In this document: positions 36,128-44,691 of the stretch, piece by piece | Numbering within the stretch: the stretch's first letter is position 1 | How the letters are laid out: every line of letters begins with the position of its first letter | Position numbers and translations under genes: made by a program | From: Jeotgalibaca porci | GTDB lineage: Bacteria > Bacillota > Bacilli > Lactobacillales > Aerococcaceae | DNA length: 64,000 bases | Assembly (NCBI RefSeq): GCF_011299095.1 | Contig: NZ_CP049889.1 | Coordinates: 1,716,501-1,780,500 of the forward strand | Direction: 5' to 3' | Notes under the pieces: model-generated | Seen by the model: the letters and a program-made list of their open reading frames with translations, nothing else | Database searches by the model: none | Told to the model about the DNA's origin: nothing

Positions 36128-37846
36128 ATGGACTTTTTAAGACACGCATTACCAGTTGCAAGCTGGATTGATACATTTACAGAATGGTTAACGACCACAT
36201 TTGCAGGGCTATTTAGTTTCTTACAAACAGTGGGTGAAGCAATGATGAACGGAATGACCGGTATGCTCATGTTGGTACCGCCGTTGCTATTCATCCCTTT
36301 ACTAGCACTATTTATGTTTATTATCTCGAAAAAGAAAATAGGTTTAACAGTCTTTACGTTACTTGGATTGCTTTTCGTTTATAACCAAGGACTATGGACG
36401 AACTTGATGAATACAGTCACACTTGTGATTGTAGCGAGTCTAGTTTCAATCATTATTGGGATTCCGTTAGGTATTTTGATGGCTAAAAGTTCAATTGCCA
36501 ATAAAATCATTACGCCGATTCTAGACTTTATGCAGACAATGCCGTCATTTGTTTACTTGATTCCGGCAGTAGCATTTTTTGGAATCGGTATGGTACCGGG
36601 TGTATTCGCATCGGTAATCTTTGCACTACCGCCAACTGTTCGTTTTACGAATTTGGGTATCAAACAAGTTCCTGAAGATTTAAGTGAAGCAGCGGAAGCA
36701 TTTGGTAGCACGGGTTGGCAAAAACTATTCAAATTAGAGTTGCCATTAGCAAAACAAACAATCTTTGCAGGTATCAACCAAACGACGATGTTGGCTCTTT
36801 CGATGGTTGTAACAGCATCTATGATTGGTGCTCCAGGACTTGGAGAAGGCGTCTTGTCTGCCTTACAACGTGCCGAAATCGGTAGTGGATTCGTGAGCGG
36901 TATTTCGTTAGTTATCCTAGCGATTATCATTGACCGTGTGACACAAAATTTGAATCAACCTGTCGTGAGTCGAACTGAAAAAGAAAAAACAGCACGCAAA
37001 CGCAGAAATATTATCGGTAGCGTGGTAGCAGCGGTTGTTTTAATTGGTGGAGCAGTTTACTACACAGCTTCGCAAGATAAGAGCCGTCAAGTAACACTAA
37101 GTAGCTTGCAGTGGGACAGTGAAATTGCATCTGGGAACGTTGTGAAAGAGGTCCTGGAAGATTTAGGGTATGATGTGAAAATCAGTTATTTAGATGTAGC
37201 GGTTATGTTTAGTGCTGTTGCCAATGGTGAAGCGGACGGATCTGTAGCACCATGGTTACCGATTACGCAAGGTGCTATTTTTGAACAATATAAAGATAGC
37301 GTTGTGGATCTGGGACCAAACTTAACGGGTGCACAAAACGGAATTGCGGTCCCTACTTACATGGACGTTGATTCCATTGCTGAGTTATCTGACGAAGCAG
37401 GACAAGTTATTACGGGGATTGAGCCTGGTGCAGGTATTACTGGTTTAACTGAAGAAGCCTTTGAAGTTTACGAAAATTTGGCTGGTTGGACACAAAAAAC
37501 ATCTTCAACTGGCGCGATGACCGTTGAATTAGGTCAAGCAATCGCGAAAGAAGAAGAGATTGTCTTTACTGGTTGGACACCGCACTGGATGTTCGAACGT
37601 TACGATTTGAAAATGTTAGAAGACCCGAAAAATGTAATGGGAGAGGGCGAAACAATCGTTTCCCTTGCAAGAATCGGTCTCGAAGAAGATATGCCAGAAG
37701 TTTACAAGGTTCTGGATAATTTCAACTGGGAGCTTGCAGATATGCAAAGTGTCATGCTGGAAATGAGTGAAGGTGTGGCGCCTGAAGTAGCAGCTCGCAA
37801 TTGGATTGATGCCAATCCTGATAAAGTTGAAAGTTGGTTAGAGTAA
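36128..37846 (+). CDS. busAB: Glycine betaine transporter permease fused to its binding protein
   Basis: A 572-residue fusion. Residues about 55-275 form the permease (helices plus the EAA-type loop EAAEAFGSTGWQKLFKLELP). A membrane anchor near 295 is followed by an OpuAC-type substrate-binding domain (about 310-572) on the outer face. Tryptophans in SLQWDSE, APWLPIT and WTPHWMF are candidates for the betaine-binding cage. It imports compatible solutes under osmotic stress together with the ATPase. Confidence 0.93.
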   Translation: MDFLRHALPVASWIDTFTEWLTTTFAGLFSFLQTVGEAMMNGMTGMLMLVPPLLFIPLLALFMFIISKKKIGLTVFTLLGLLFVYNQGLWTNLMNTVTLVIVASLVSIIIGIPLGILMAKSSIANKIITPILDFMQTMPSFVYLIPAVAFFGIGMVPGVFASVIFALPPTVRFTNLGIKQVPEDLSEAAEAFGSTGWQKLFKLELPLAKQTIFAGINQTTMLALSMVVTASMIGAPGLGEGVLSALQRAEIGSGFVSGISLVILAIIIDRVTQNLNQPVVSRTEKEKTARKRRNIIGSVVAAVVLIGGAVYYTASQDKSRQVTLSSLQWDSEIASGNVVKEVLEDLGYDVKISYLDVAVMFSAVANGEADGSVAPWLPITQGAIFEQYKDSVVDLGPNLTGAQNGIAVPTYMDVDSIAELSDEAGQVITGIEPGAGITGLTEEAFEVYENLAGWTQKTSSTGAMTVELGQAIAKEEEIVFTGWTPHWMFERYDLKMLEDPKNVMGEGETIVSLARIGLEEDMPEVYKVLDNFNWELADMQSVMLEMSEGVAPEVAARNWIDANPDKVESWLE

Positions 37847-37854
37847 CATCAAGA

Positions 37855-37889
37855 AACAGACCTGGTCAGCTGACCAGGTCTGTTTTTTT
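37855..37889 (+). terminator. Terminator after the betaine transporter
   Basis: A perfect 14-base arm palindrome (ACAGACCTGGTCAG and complement) is followed by seven T. Confidence 0.93.
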
Positions 37890-37904
37890 GAGTTATTTTA
37901 CATT

Positions 37905-37996
37905 GTCTGCACAACTTGGCGGATGAACCCAATCTTGTGCAGACTCTTTCTCATAGTCTGCACAAACCCTTCTGAAATTTCAAAGTTTGTGCAGAC
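37905..37996. repeat. Two palindromes of the GTCTGCACAA family
   Basis: The first, at 37905-37944, has 10-base arms and a 20-base interior. The second, at 37956-37996, has 12-base arms (GTCTGCACAAAC) and a 17-base interior. They share arms but not interiors and sit after a terminator between convergent genes. Confidence 0.85.
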
Positions 37997-38023
37997 CCTA
38001 CTGTTTTTTGCCCGATTTATCTA

Positions 38024-38066
38024 AAAAGTCTCAAGTAAAACCCGAAAAAAAGAATTCTACTTGAGG
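38024..38066 (-). terminator. Terminator of the CstR-like gene
   Basis: On the minus strand, CTCAAGTA and TACTTGAG form a stem followed by ACTTTTT. Confidence 0.75.
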
Positions 38067-38081
38067 CTAAGATCTCTTATT

Positions 38082-38345
38082 TTACTTCTTAATAATCATA
38101 TTAATGGCTTGTTCAAGTCTCTTGGCTTGTTCTTCAGGATTCGTATCCGGATTTTCTAAGCATGCTTTGAGGTTCTCGGCAACGACAAGTCCCATGACCC
38201 GATCAATACTGGAACGAACAGCGCTCAACTGCGTCATGATAGACATGCAATCTTTTTCTTCTTCAATCATCTTCTGGATACCACGGACTTGGCCTTCCGT
38301 ACGTTTTAACCGGTTGATGACATTTTTATTAGTTATTTCCATCAT
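38082..38345 (-). CDS. cstR: CstR-like persulfide-sensing repressor (CsoR family)
   Basis: An 87-residue all-helical CsoR-family tetramer subunit (INRLKRTEGQVRGIQKM is diagnostic). Two cysteines are spaced as in the family (KDCMS and LKACLEN). The histidine that copper-sensing CsoR places four residues before the second Cys is Asn here (ENLKAC), the pattern of CstR, which senses persulfides by crosslinking its cysteines. The divergent genes encode sulfurtransferases and a persulfide reductase, supporting this. In-frame ATGs at 38351, 38345 and 38342 compete; 38345 or 38342 has better spacing from GAGAGG. Confidence 0.85.
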   Translation of the reverse strand: MMEITNKNVINRLKRTEGQVRGIQKMIEEEKDCMSIMTQLSAVRSSIDRVMGLVVAENLKACLENPDTNPEEQAKRLEQAINMIIKK

Positions 38346-38367
38346 TATCATCCTCTCAAATCAATAA

Positions 38368-38386
38368 TATACCTACCCTGGGTATA
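38368..38386. promoter_or_regulatory. CstR-type operator 1
   Basis: TATACC, 7 bases (TACCCTG), GGTATA. It lies next to the cstR start on the repressor side, so it probably serves autoregulation. Confidence 0.7.
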
Positions 38387-38406
38387 AAAGTCAAGAAACA
38401 TCATGG

Positions 38407-38452
38407 TTGACAAGTTTGGTTTTATACGGTTTAATATACCCCATAAGGTATA
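38407..38452 (+). promoter_or_regulatory. Promoter of the persulfide operon with overlapping operator 2
   Basis: TTGACA at 38407-38412 and TTTAAT at 38430-38435 are separated by 17 bases. A second operator, TATACCCCATAAGGTATA at 38435-38452, overlaps the end of the -10 and the likely transcription start, so bound repressor would block initiation. Confidence 0.82.
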
Positions 38453-38475
38453 AACAGATGAGGAGAAATAAAAAT

Positions 38476-38787
38476 ATGTTCAAACTGTTCAGTAAAAACG
38501 CTGCTATCACAACGAAAGAGTTAGAAAATGACCTTTCAGAAAAAACAATTTTAGATGTCCGTACACCTGGTGAATACCGAATGGGGCATATTTCGAATGC
38601 AAAAAATGTCCCATTGGATAAAATTGCGACTTATGTAGGGGATAAAGAAACGCCTGTTTATGTCATTTGCCAATCTGGGATGCGCAGCAAGAGAGCGGTA
38701 GGTATGCTTAAGAAAAAAGGTTATACAGCCATTAACGTCCGCGGCGGGATGAGCCAATGGACCGGAACTATCAAAGGAGGAAAATAA
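38476..38787 (+). CDS. Single-domain rhodanese sulfurtransferase
   Basis: A 103-residue rhodanese. DVRTPGEYRMGHI is near 30, and the active-site loop CQSGMRS near 71 supplies the persulfide-carrying Cys. It moves sulfane sulfur between thiols in the cytoplasm. ATG 38476 follows AGGAG by 10 bases; longer frames would run into the promoter. It is the first gene of the CstR-controlled group, two bases before the reductase. Confidence 0.9.
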   Translation: MFKLFSKNAAITTKELENDLSEKTILDVRTPGEYRMGHISNAKNVPLDKIATYVGDKETPVYVICQSGMRSKRAVGMLKKKGYTAINVRGGMSQWTGTIKGGK

Positions 38788-38789
38788 AG

Positions 38790-40445
38790 ATGACAAAAGT
38801 AGTTATTGTAGGTGGCGTAGCCGGAGGAATGTCGGCAGCAACACGTTTGAGACGATTGCAAGAGGATGCAGAAATTATTATTTTTGAAAAAGGCCCTTAT
38901 GTTTCCTTTGCGAACTGTGGATTGCCTTACTATGTTTCCGGAGAAATTAATGACCGCGATCAGTTGCTAGTGCAAACACCTGAATCACTAAAAGCACGTT
39001 TCAACTTAGATGTGCGTCCATACCATGAAGTGATTGCTATCAATCCAGAAATGAAAACAGTGACGGTAAAAAATAACGCGGGTACGCTGGAAGAAACTTA
39101 CGACAAGCTGATTCTATCACCAGGTGCCAGCCCATTTGTACCGCCGATGACAGGTTTAGATGAAGCAACCAATGTTTTCAGTCTTCGTAATGTTCCGGAT
39201 TTGGATGCGATTATGAAGCAACTCGAAGAAAAAGGAACAGCTGAGACAGTCGTGATTGGAGCCGGATTTATCGGTTTGGAAATGGCCGAGAACTTGCACG
39301 CACGTGGATTGAAAGTGACGATTGTGGAAAAAGCACCGCATGTTTTACCACCACTTGATGAAGAGATGGCAGCATTTGTAACCCAAGAATTGGAACGCAA
39401 GGGCGTAACAGTGATTACTGGTCAATCTGCGACCGCATTTGAAGAAGCGGGTAACAAAATTATTTTGGAAGACGGCACGATTTTGAAAAGTGATTTAACG
39501 ATTCTGTCTGTAGGTGTTCAACCGGAAACGAAATTGGCGAAGGCTGCTGGACTAGCGTTAGGTTTGCGTGATGGCTTGAAAGTGAACGAGCACTATCAAA
39601 CAAGTAATCCTGATATTTATGCAGTCGGCGACGCGATTATTGTGAAGAATCAAATAACTGGCGCAGATGCGCTTATCTCACTGGCGTCCCCAGCAAACCG
39701 TCAGGGCCGCCAAGTTGCCGATGTGATTGCTGGTCTGAAACGTACCAACAAAGGCAGCATTGGCACAGCAATCGTCCGTGTGTTTGATTTATCAGCAGCA
39801 GCCACCGGGTTAAGTGAGCGCGCTGCGAAACTAGCGGGATTAGACTTTGCTGTGATTCATACTTCCGGTAAAGACCACGCCGGTTATTACCCTGGCGCAA
39901 CTGATGTTATTTTGAAATTAATTTTTAACCCTCAAACAGGTGAAATTTACGGCGCACAAGGAATTGGCAAAAAAGGTGTCGACAAGCGTATCGATATTTT
40001 AGCAACAGCGATTAAAGGGAAGTTAACGATTTTTGATTTGCCAGAACTTGAATTTACTTACGCACCGCCATTTGGAGCAGCGAAAGATCCAGTAAATATG
40101 ATAGGTTATGCGGCGATGAACCTTGCGGAAGGATTGAGCGACTCTGTTCAATGGCATGAGCTGAATGAAGAATTAGCCAACGGTAAAATTTTGTTGGACG
40201 TGCGTAATGAAGGCGAATTGGCAAATGGTAAGTTTCCAAATGCACTCAATATTCCCTTGAATGAATTACGAGAACGAATGGATGAGTTGGATGCGTCGAA
40301 AGAATATGTTGTCAGTTGTCATAGCGGCCAACGCAGTTATATTGCGGAGCGTCAAATGAAACAAGCCGGCTTGAAAGTGCAAAACTTGGATGGTGCATTT
40401 GCACTTTATAAAACGGTTAGACCGGAGGAGTTAGAATATGTATAA
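38790..40445 (+). CDS. cdr: CoA-disulfide/persulfide reductase with C-terminal rhodanese domain
   Basis: A 551-residue fused flavoenzyme. Residues 1-445 form a pyridine nucleotide-disulfide reductase with FAD loop VVIVGGVAGGMSAATRLRR and the single active Cys in FANCGLPYY (about residue 42). A NADH loop is near 150 (VVIGAGFIGLEMA). Residues 460-551 are a rhodanese with active loop CHSGQRS. Such fusions reduce CoA persulfide or polysulfide using NADH. GGAGG precedes ATG 38790. It overlaps the next gene by 8 bases. Confidence 0.92.
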   Translation: MTKVVIVGGVAGGMSAATRLRRLQEDAEIIIFEKGPYVSFANCGLPYYVSGEINDRDQLLVQTPESLKARFNLDVRPYHEVIAINPEMKTVTVKNNAGTLEETYDKLILSPGASPFVPPMTGLDEATNVFSLRNVPDLDAIMKQLEEKGTAETVVIGAGFIGLEMAENLHARGLKVTIVEKAPHVLPPLDEEMAAFVTQELERKGVTVITGQSATAFEEAGNKIILEDGTILKSDLTILSVGVQPETKLAKAAGLALGLRDGLKVNEHYQTSNPDIYAVGDAIIVKNQITGADALISLASPANRQGRQVADVIAGLKRTNKGSIGTAIVRVFDLSAAATGLSERAAKLAGLDFAVIHTSGKDHAGYYPGATDVILKLIFNPQTGEIYGAQGIGKKGVDKRIDILATAIKGKLTIFDLPELEFTYAPPFGAAKDPVNMIGYAAMNLAEGLSDSVQWHELNEELANGKILLDVRNEGELANGKFPNALNIPLNELRERMDELDASKEYVVSCHSGQRSYIAERQMKQAGLKVQNLDGAFALYKTVRPEELEYV

Positions 40446-40734
40446 ATCAGTAGGAATGCCCGAATTTTATCAAGAAGCCAAAAAGAAACAGTTACCGATT
40501 GTTGATGTGCGTGAAACGGATGAATACGCACGTGGTCACATTCCGGGAGCAGTAAATTTTCCACTGAGCGATCTAGGTTCTGATTTCACGAAATTGGATA
40601 AAAACACAGATTACTACCTCGTGTGTCAATCAGGCGGACGCTCAGCAATGGCAGCAGAATTTTTGTCTGACCAAGGATTTAACGTGACGAACGTGATGGG
40701 CGGAACAGGCAGCTGGATGGGACCTTTAGAATAA
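40438..40734 (+). CDS. Second single-domain rhodanese
   Basis: A 98-residue rhodanese with VDVRETDEYARGHIPGA near 22-38 and active loop CQSGGRS near 66. It starts inside the end of the reductase gene behind CCGGAGGAG, so translation is coupled. With the first rhodanese and the fusion it gives three sulfurtransferase active sites in one operon, probably sequential persulfide carriers. Confidence 0.9.
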   Translation: MYKSVGMPEFYQEAKKKQLPIVDVRETDEYARGHIPGAVNFPLSDLGSDFTKLDKNTDYYLVCQSGGRSAMAAEFLSDQGFNVTNVMGGTGSWMGPLE

Positions 40735-40744
40735 ATGATATTAC

Positions 40745-40787
40745 AACAGGAGAATGCCCGAATACGAGGGCATTCTCCTGTTTTTTT
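40745..40787 (+). terminator. Terminator of the persulfide operon
   Basis: Perfect 15-base arms (AACAGGAGAATGCCC and complement) are followed by seven T. Confidence 0.93.
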
Positions 40788-40792
40788 GGTCG

Positions 40793-40926
40793 TTTACCGG
40801 CTTACAGCTTCAACAGAAATTCTGAATGCCGGTAAAAAGTGGAAAACACCGGCATACAAAAATTAATAAATCAGTGAGCGCCGGTAAAACCATGAAACTG
40901 CAGCCATTTCCGCTGATTCTGTTGAA
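40793..40926. repeat. Nested palindromes of the ACCGGC family
   Basis: TTTACCGGC (40793-40801) pairs with GCCGGTAAA (40828-40836). Further ACACCGGCAT and GCGCCGGTAAA copies follow, and TTCAACAGAA near 40809 is complementary to TTCTGTTGAA at 40917-40926. It appears to be another intergenic palindrome cluster after a terminator. Confidence 0.6.
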
Positions 40927-41005
40927 AAGAAGAAAGTATTTTTTTGGATTAGCGGGTATGGTACTATAAATTATAAGACTACGAGATTAACTGGGGGTAA
41001 ATAGA

Positions 41006-41842
41006 ATGGATATCAAGGCAATCGTATTGGATATTGATGGAACATTGGTAACAACGGAAAAGGTAATCAGTAAAAAAACGCGTGATATTTTAATTAAAGC
41101 ACAGGAAAATGGGATTAAAGTGATTCTTGCGTCGGGTCGCCCGACTCGCGGTATGTGGCATTTGGCCGAAGAATTGGAACTGGATAAACATAACGGCTAT
41201 CTGGTCTCATTTAATGGTGCACGTGTGACGGACTGTGAAACGAAAGAAGTATTGTTCAACCAAGCGTTGGATACGGACTTGAGTAAAAATATTTTAGAGC
41301 ATTTGAAACAATTTGATGTAATTCCAATGATTTACGGTGATACGCATATGTATGTGAATGATGTTTATCATAATGAAATACAAACTTTGGATGGTCCTAC
41401 AATGAATATCGTAGAATACGAAGCGCGCATGTGCCATTTCCTGTTATCTGAACAAGCAGATTTGGCTGCGTTCGTCGACGAACCGCAAAATAAAGTACTG
41501 ATTGCGGGAAATCCGGATTATTTACAAAAGGTCTATCAAGAGATTCATGCGCCGTTTGAAGACATTACATCCGGTGTGTTCTCAACGCCGTTCTATTTCG
41601 AATTGACAGATAAAGGAATCGACAAAGCATTTTCATTGAACAAGGTTTTAACAGCGCACGGTATCTTGCCGGAAAATGTGATTTCATTTGGAGATGGCCA
41701 AAACGACCGCTCGATTATTGAGTACGCCGGAATGGGTGTGGCGATGGGGAATGCCATGCAAGAAATTTTAGATATTGCTGATGAAGTGACGTTATCGAAT
41801 GACCACGACGGGATTGCGGTATTCTTGGAGAGGTATATTTAA
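41006..41842 (+). CDS. Cof-type HAD phosphatase
   Basis: A 278-residue haloacid dehalogenase-superfamily sugar-phosphate phosphatase (class IIB cap). Motif I is LDIDGTLVTTEK at 8-19, motif II is ASGRPTRG near 47, the motif III lysine is near 212, and motif IV is FGDGQNDRSIIEY. Mg2+-dependent hydrolysis of phosphosugars or flavin precursors is usual. ATG 41006 follows GGGGGT. The MFS gene starts 3 bases later. Confidence 0.9.
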   Translation: MDIKAIVLDIDGTLVTTEKVISKKTRDILIKAQENGIKVILASGRPTRGMWHLAEELELDKHNGYLVSFNGARVTDCETKEVLFNQALDTDLSKNILEHLKQFDVIPMIYGDTHMYVNDVYHNEIQTLDGPTMNIVEYEARMCHFLLSEQADLAAFVDEPQNKVLIAGNPDYLQKVYQEIHAPFEDITSGVFSTPFYFELTDKGIDKAFSLNKVLTAHGILPENVISFGDGQNDRSIIEYAGMGVAMGNAMQEILDIADEVTLSNDHDGIAVFLERYI

Positions 41843-41845
41843 TTT

Positions 41846-43006
41846 ATGTACGCATTATTACTAACGATTATTTATATTGCTTTTATAAGTTTAGGGCTGC
41901 CTGATTCCTTGGTGGGTTCAGGCTGGCCCGTTATGCAACGTGATTTAGGCGTGCCGCTTTCTTATGCCGGGATTATTACGATGACGATTTCTGTCGGGAC
42001 GATTTTTTCCAGTCTCATGTCGGATCGGTTGACGAAACGATTTGGAACGGGCATGATTACTGCCGTCAGTGTCTTGACGACGGCCATTGCATTATATGGT
42101 TTTAGTATTTCAAATCATTTTTATTTGTTGGTTCTATGGGCGATTCCGTATGGGATGGGTGCTGGGGCAGTAGATGCCGCTTTGAATAATTATGTGGCTT
42201 TGTATTATGCTTCACGCCATATGAACTGGCTGCATGCCTTTTGGGGTGTGGGTGCTGCCATCAGTCCCAATATCATGGCTTACTATTTATTGGATGCCAG
42301 CGGCTGGCAAGGTGGCTACAGAGCGATAGCAATTATTCAAATTATTTTGACGGGTTGTTTATTCCTTAGCTTACCGCTTTGGAAAGCGAACGGACTGCAG
42401 GAAACATTAGATCAGACCGAGGTAAAGCCATTTAAAGAAACGCTTCGTCTGAAAGGCTTATCGTTTATGCTTGTAACTTTTTTGGCTTACTCTGCAGTAG
42501 AGCAGACAACAGCATTGTGGGCAACCACGTACTTGGTTGAAGGACGCGGAATAGATGTCGAAACGGCTGCGCGTTATGGTGCGCTATTCTTTGTGGGAAT
42601 CACCGCAGGCCGTTTCTTATCCGGAGTCGTGACGCGTTGGTTCAATGATCGCCAGTTGATTCGAATTGGGTTAGCGGTTTTGTGTGGCGGAGTCGTCTTG
42701 ATTTTAATTCCGACCGACATCCAAATTTTTTCTCTCATTGGCTTAGTCATTGTCGGGTTCGGATGTGCGCCGATTTATCCGGCCATTATCCACGCCACGC
42801 CGACTAACTTTGGAGCGGTCAACTCGCAAGCTGTTATCGGTTTGCAAATGGCAGGTGCGTATGTCGGCTCGACATTCATGCCACCGCTTTTCGGCTTATT
42901 GGCAAATAATATTTCTGTCACAATTTTTCCATTCTACTTAGCATTCTTTGCATTGCTGATGGTTGTCATGTCAGAACGATTCAACCGAACGATGAAAAAT
43001 AAATAA
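41846..43006 (+). CDS. Major facilitator superfamily transporter
   Basis: A 386-residue protein with about twelve membrane helices and the MFS loop between helices 2 and 3 (SDRLTKRFG). The opening SLGLPDSLVGSGWPVM resembles sugar/fucose-type MFS members of Firmicutes. Pairing with a sugar phosphatase suggests carbohydrate export or import, but the substrate is unknown. Confidence 0.85.
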   Translation: MYALLLTIIYIAFISLGLPDSLVGSGWPVMQRDLGVPLSYAGIITMTISVGTIFSSLMSDRLTKRFGTGMITAVSVLTTAIALYGFSISNHFYLLVLWAIPYGMGAGAVDAALNNYVALYYASRHMNWLHAFWGVGAAISPNIMAYYLLDASGWQGGYRAIAIIQIILTGCLFLSLPLWKANGLQETLDQTEVKPFKETLRLKGLSFMLVTFLAYSAVEQTTALWATTYLVEGRGIDVETAARYGALFFVGITAGRFLSGVVTRWFNDRQLIRIGLAVLCGGVVLILIPTDIQIFSLIGLVIVGFGCAPIYPAIIHATPTNFGAVNSQAVIGLQMAGAYVGSTFMPPLFGLLANNISVTIFPFYLAFFALLMVVMSERFNRTMKNK

Positions 43007-43055
43007 AAGCGTCACCTCCAGGTTAAGTACTAGCCCAGGAGGTGACGCTTTTATT
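43002..43055. terminator. Bidirectional terminator between the MFS gene and galT
   Basis: Perfect 18-base arms (AATAAAAGCGTCACCTCC and complement) flank an 18-base loop with A/T tails on both sides. It overlaps the MFS stop codon. Confidence 0.9.
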
Positions 43056-43075
43056 TATCCGATGTAAACTATTTT

Positions 43076-43243
43076 GGAAACCCGGACATGCTAAGCCAAT
43101 CATGTCCGATTTCATCCGTAAACCCAGACATGCTTGGTCAATTATGTCCGATTTCATCGGTAAACGCAGACATGTTTTGCCAATCATGTCCAAATTTATC
43201 TGTAAACCCAGACATGTTAAGTCAATCATGTCCGTATTTTCAT
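43076..43243. repeat. Tandem array, 42-bp unit, 4 copies
   Basis: Units start at 43076, 43118, 43160 and 43202. The core is GGACAT (AGACAT in later copies), 12 bases, ATGTCC, the same arms, spacing and period as the 8551-8733 array but with a different interior. The last unit runs into the galT stop codon. Confidence 0.92.
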
Positions 43244-44691
43244 AAGCTACTTGTAAATCGCTTGAATGCTGCCAAATCTTTATAGACACCGGCATCTTCC
43301 AATACACGTTGGAAAACGGCACCGGTAGCATTCTCGACGGTCTCGCCAGACTCACAGATTTCGTCAGCCCAATCACGGTGTATATCCGCTATCTGGGACG
43401 TTTCACCAGCTACATATTTTTCTACTTCCGTCAGTTCATCTTTCAGTCTCGGCGGCAAAATCGCCAATCCCATCACTTCAATCAGTCCAATATTTTCTTT
43501 TTTTATATGTTGCACGTCTCTATGAGGATGGAAAATACCATCTGGATGCTCATCGCTAGTGCGGTTATTTCGCAATACTAAATCACAGACAAACGTATCA
43601 CCATTACGGCGAGCAATCGGCGTGATGGTATTGTGAGGCGTTCCATCAGACTCCGCAATAATTTCAGCTGCTTCATCACTGTAACCGCGCCACTGCTCCA
43701 AAATATACACCGCTGCTTTCGTTAGCGCCTCTTTATCCAAGCATTCCATGCGAATGACCGACATCGGCCAAGCGACGATTCCAAAAGAAACAGTAGGGAA
43801 ATCAGCTAGCACGAACGTTTCTTTTACATCTGCTTCGTTCATCGGGAACGTGTAGCGACCGCCTTGATAATGTTCGTGCGATAAAATGGATCCGCCGACA
43901 ATCGGCAAATCGGCATTAGATCCCACAAAGTAATGCGGGAATTTTTCAACAATGCCGAATAAGTTTTGGAACGTCTTCTCTTCAATACGCATCGGACGGT
44001 GTTCTTCTGACAAGAAGATACAGTGCTCTGTATAATAAGCGTAAGGTGAGTACTGTAATCCCCATGTTTCTCCGTCCAATTGGAAACGGACAATGCGATG
44101 GTTCGCTCGAGCAGGGTGGGTTAGAGTGCCTTTGTAGCCTTCGTTTTCCATACATAATTGACACAAAGGATAGTGAACAGATTCAGTAGTTAATGCCGCC
44201 GCAATAGCCTTTGGATCTTTTTCAGGCTTGGATAAATTAATCGTCAATTCTAACGTGCCATAGTCGGATTCATAATCAAAGGCAATGTTTTTCGCGATGG
44301 CTTCTGTTTGTATATAATCATTTACCTGACTTAATTCATAGAACCAATCCGTGGCTGCTTGAGGTTTTTCCTTATACAAATCCCAAAACGTACGATTCAC
44401 AACGGAGGTATCCGGCGTGATAATTGCCATTATTTGAGCGCTTAAAATCGCGCGCTGGGTAATTGTGTCTGTGATAACCCCGTGTTCGATTGCGTCCGCC
44501 AATAAAAGAGGGAACAGTTTTTTTGCTTCGGGTAATTCTGAGGGCAAGGTTTCATCCGTCCGCAAACTATCTTTTTTTAACACCTGTAATAACTGGTTTT
44601 GTTTCAATATGACGTCCAAAGGGTCAATATATCCCTTCGAGACGCCAATCTGTAACAATTTTCTAATCGCTTGATCGCTACTTTTTATCAT
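43240..44691 (-). CDS. galT: Galactose-1-phosphate uridylyltransferase, class II
   Basis: A 483-residue Leloir enzyme of the Firmicutes class II type, which moves UMP between glucose-1-P and galactose-1-P. Helpful motifs are HPARANHRIVRF near 198 and the catalytic region SHEHYQGGRY near 275. Length is typical of this class. It starts with ATG at 44691, overlapping the galK stop by four bases (ATGA), so the two are translationally coupled. Confidence 0.93.
   Translation of the reverse strand: MIKSSDQAIRKLLQIGVSKGYIDPLDVILKQNQLLQVLKKDSLRTDETLPSELPEAKKLFPLLLADAIEHGVITDTITQRAILSAQIMAIITPDTSVVNRTFWDLYKEKPQAATDWFYELSQVNDYIQTEAIAKNIAFDYESDYGTLELTINLSKPEKDPKAIAAALTTESVHYPLCQLCMENEGYKGTLTHPARANHRIVRFQLDGETWGLQYSPYAYYTEHCIFLSEEHRPMRIEEKTFQNLFGIVEKFPHYFVGSNADLPIVGGSILSHEHYQGGRYTFPMNEADVKETFVLADFPTVSFGIVAWPMSVIRMECLDKEALTKAAVYILEQWRGYSDEAAEIIAESDGTPHNTITPIARRNGDTFVCDLVLRNNRTSDEHPDGIFHPHRDVQHIKKENIGLIEVMGLAILPPRLKDELTEVEKYVAGETSQIADIHRDWADEICESGETVENATGAVFQRVLEDAGVYKDLAAFKRFTSSL

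Noticed and set aside
43023-43376. Open frames on both strands across the 43076-43243 repeats
   Set aside because: Same cause: 42-bp units in frame, overlapping galT.
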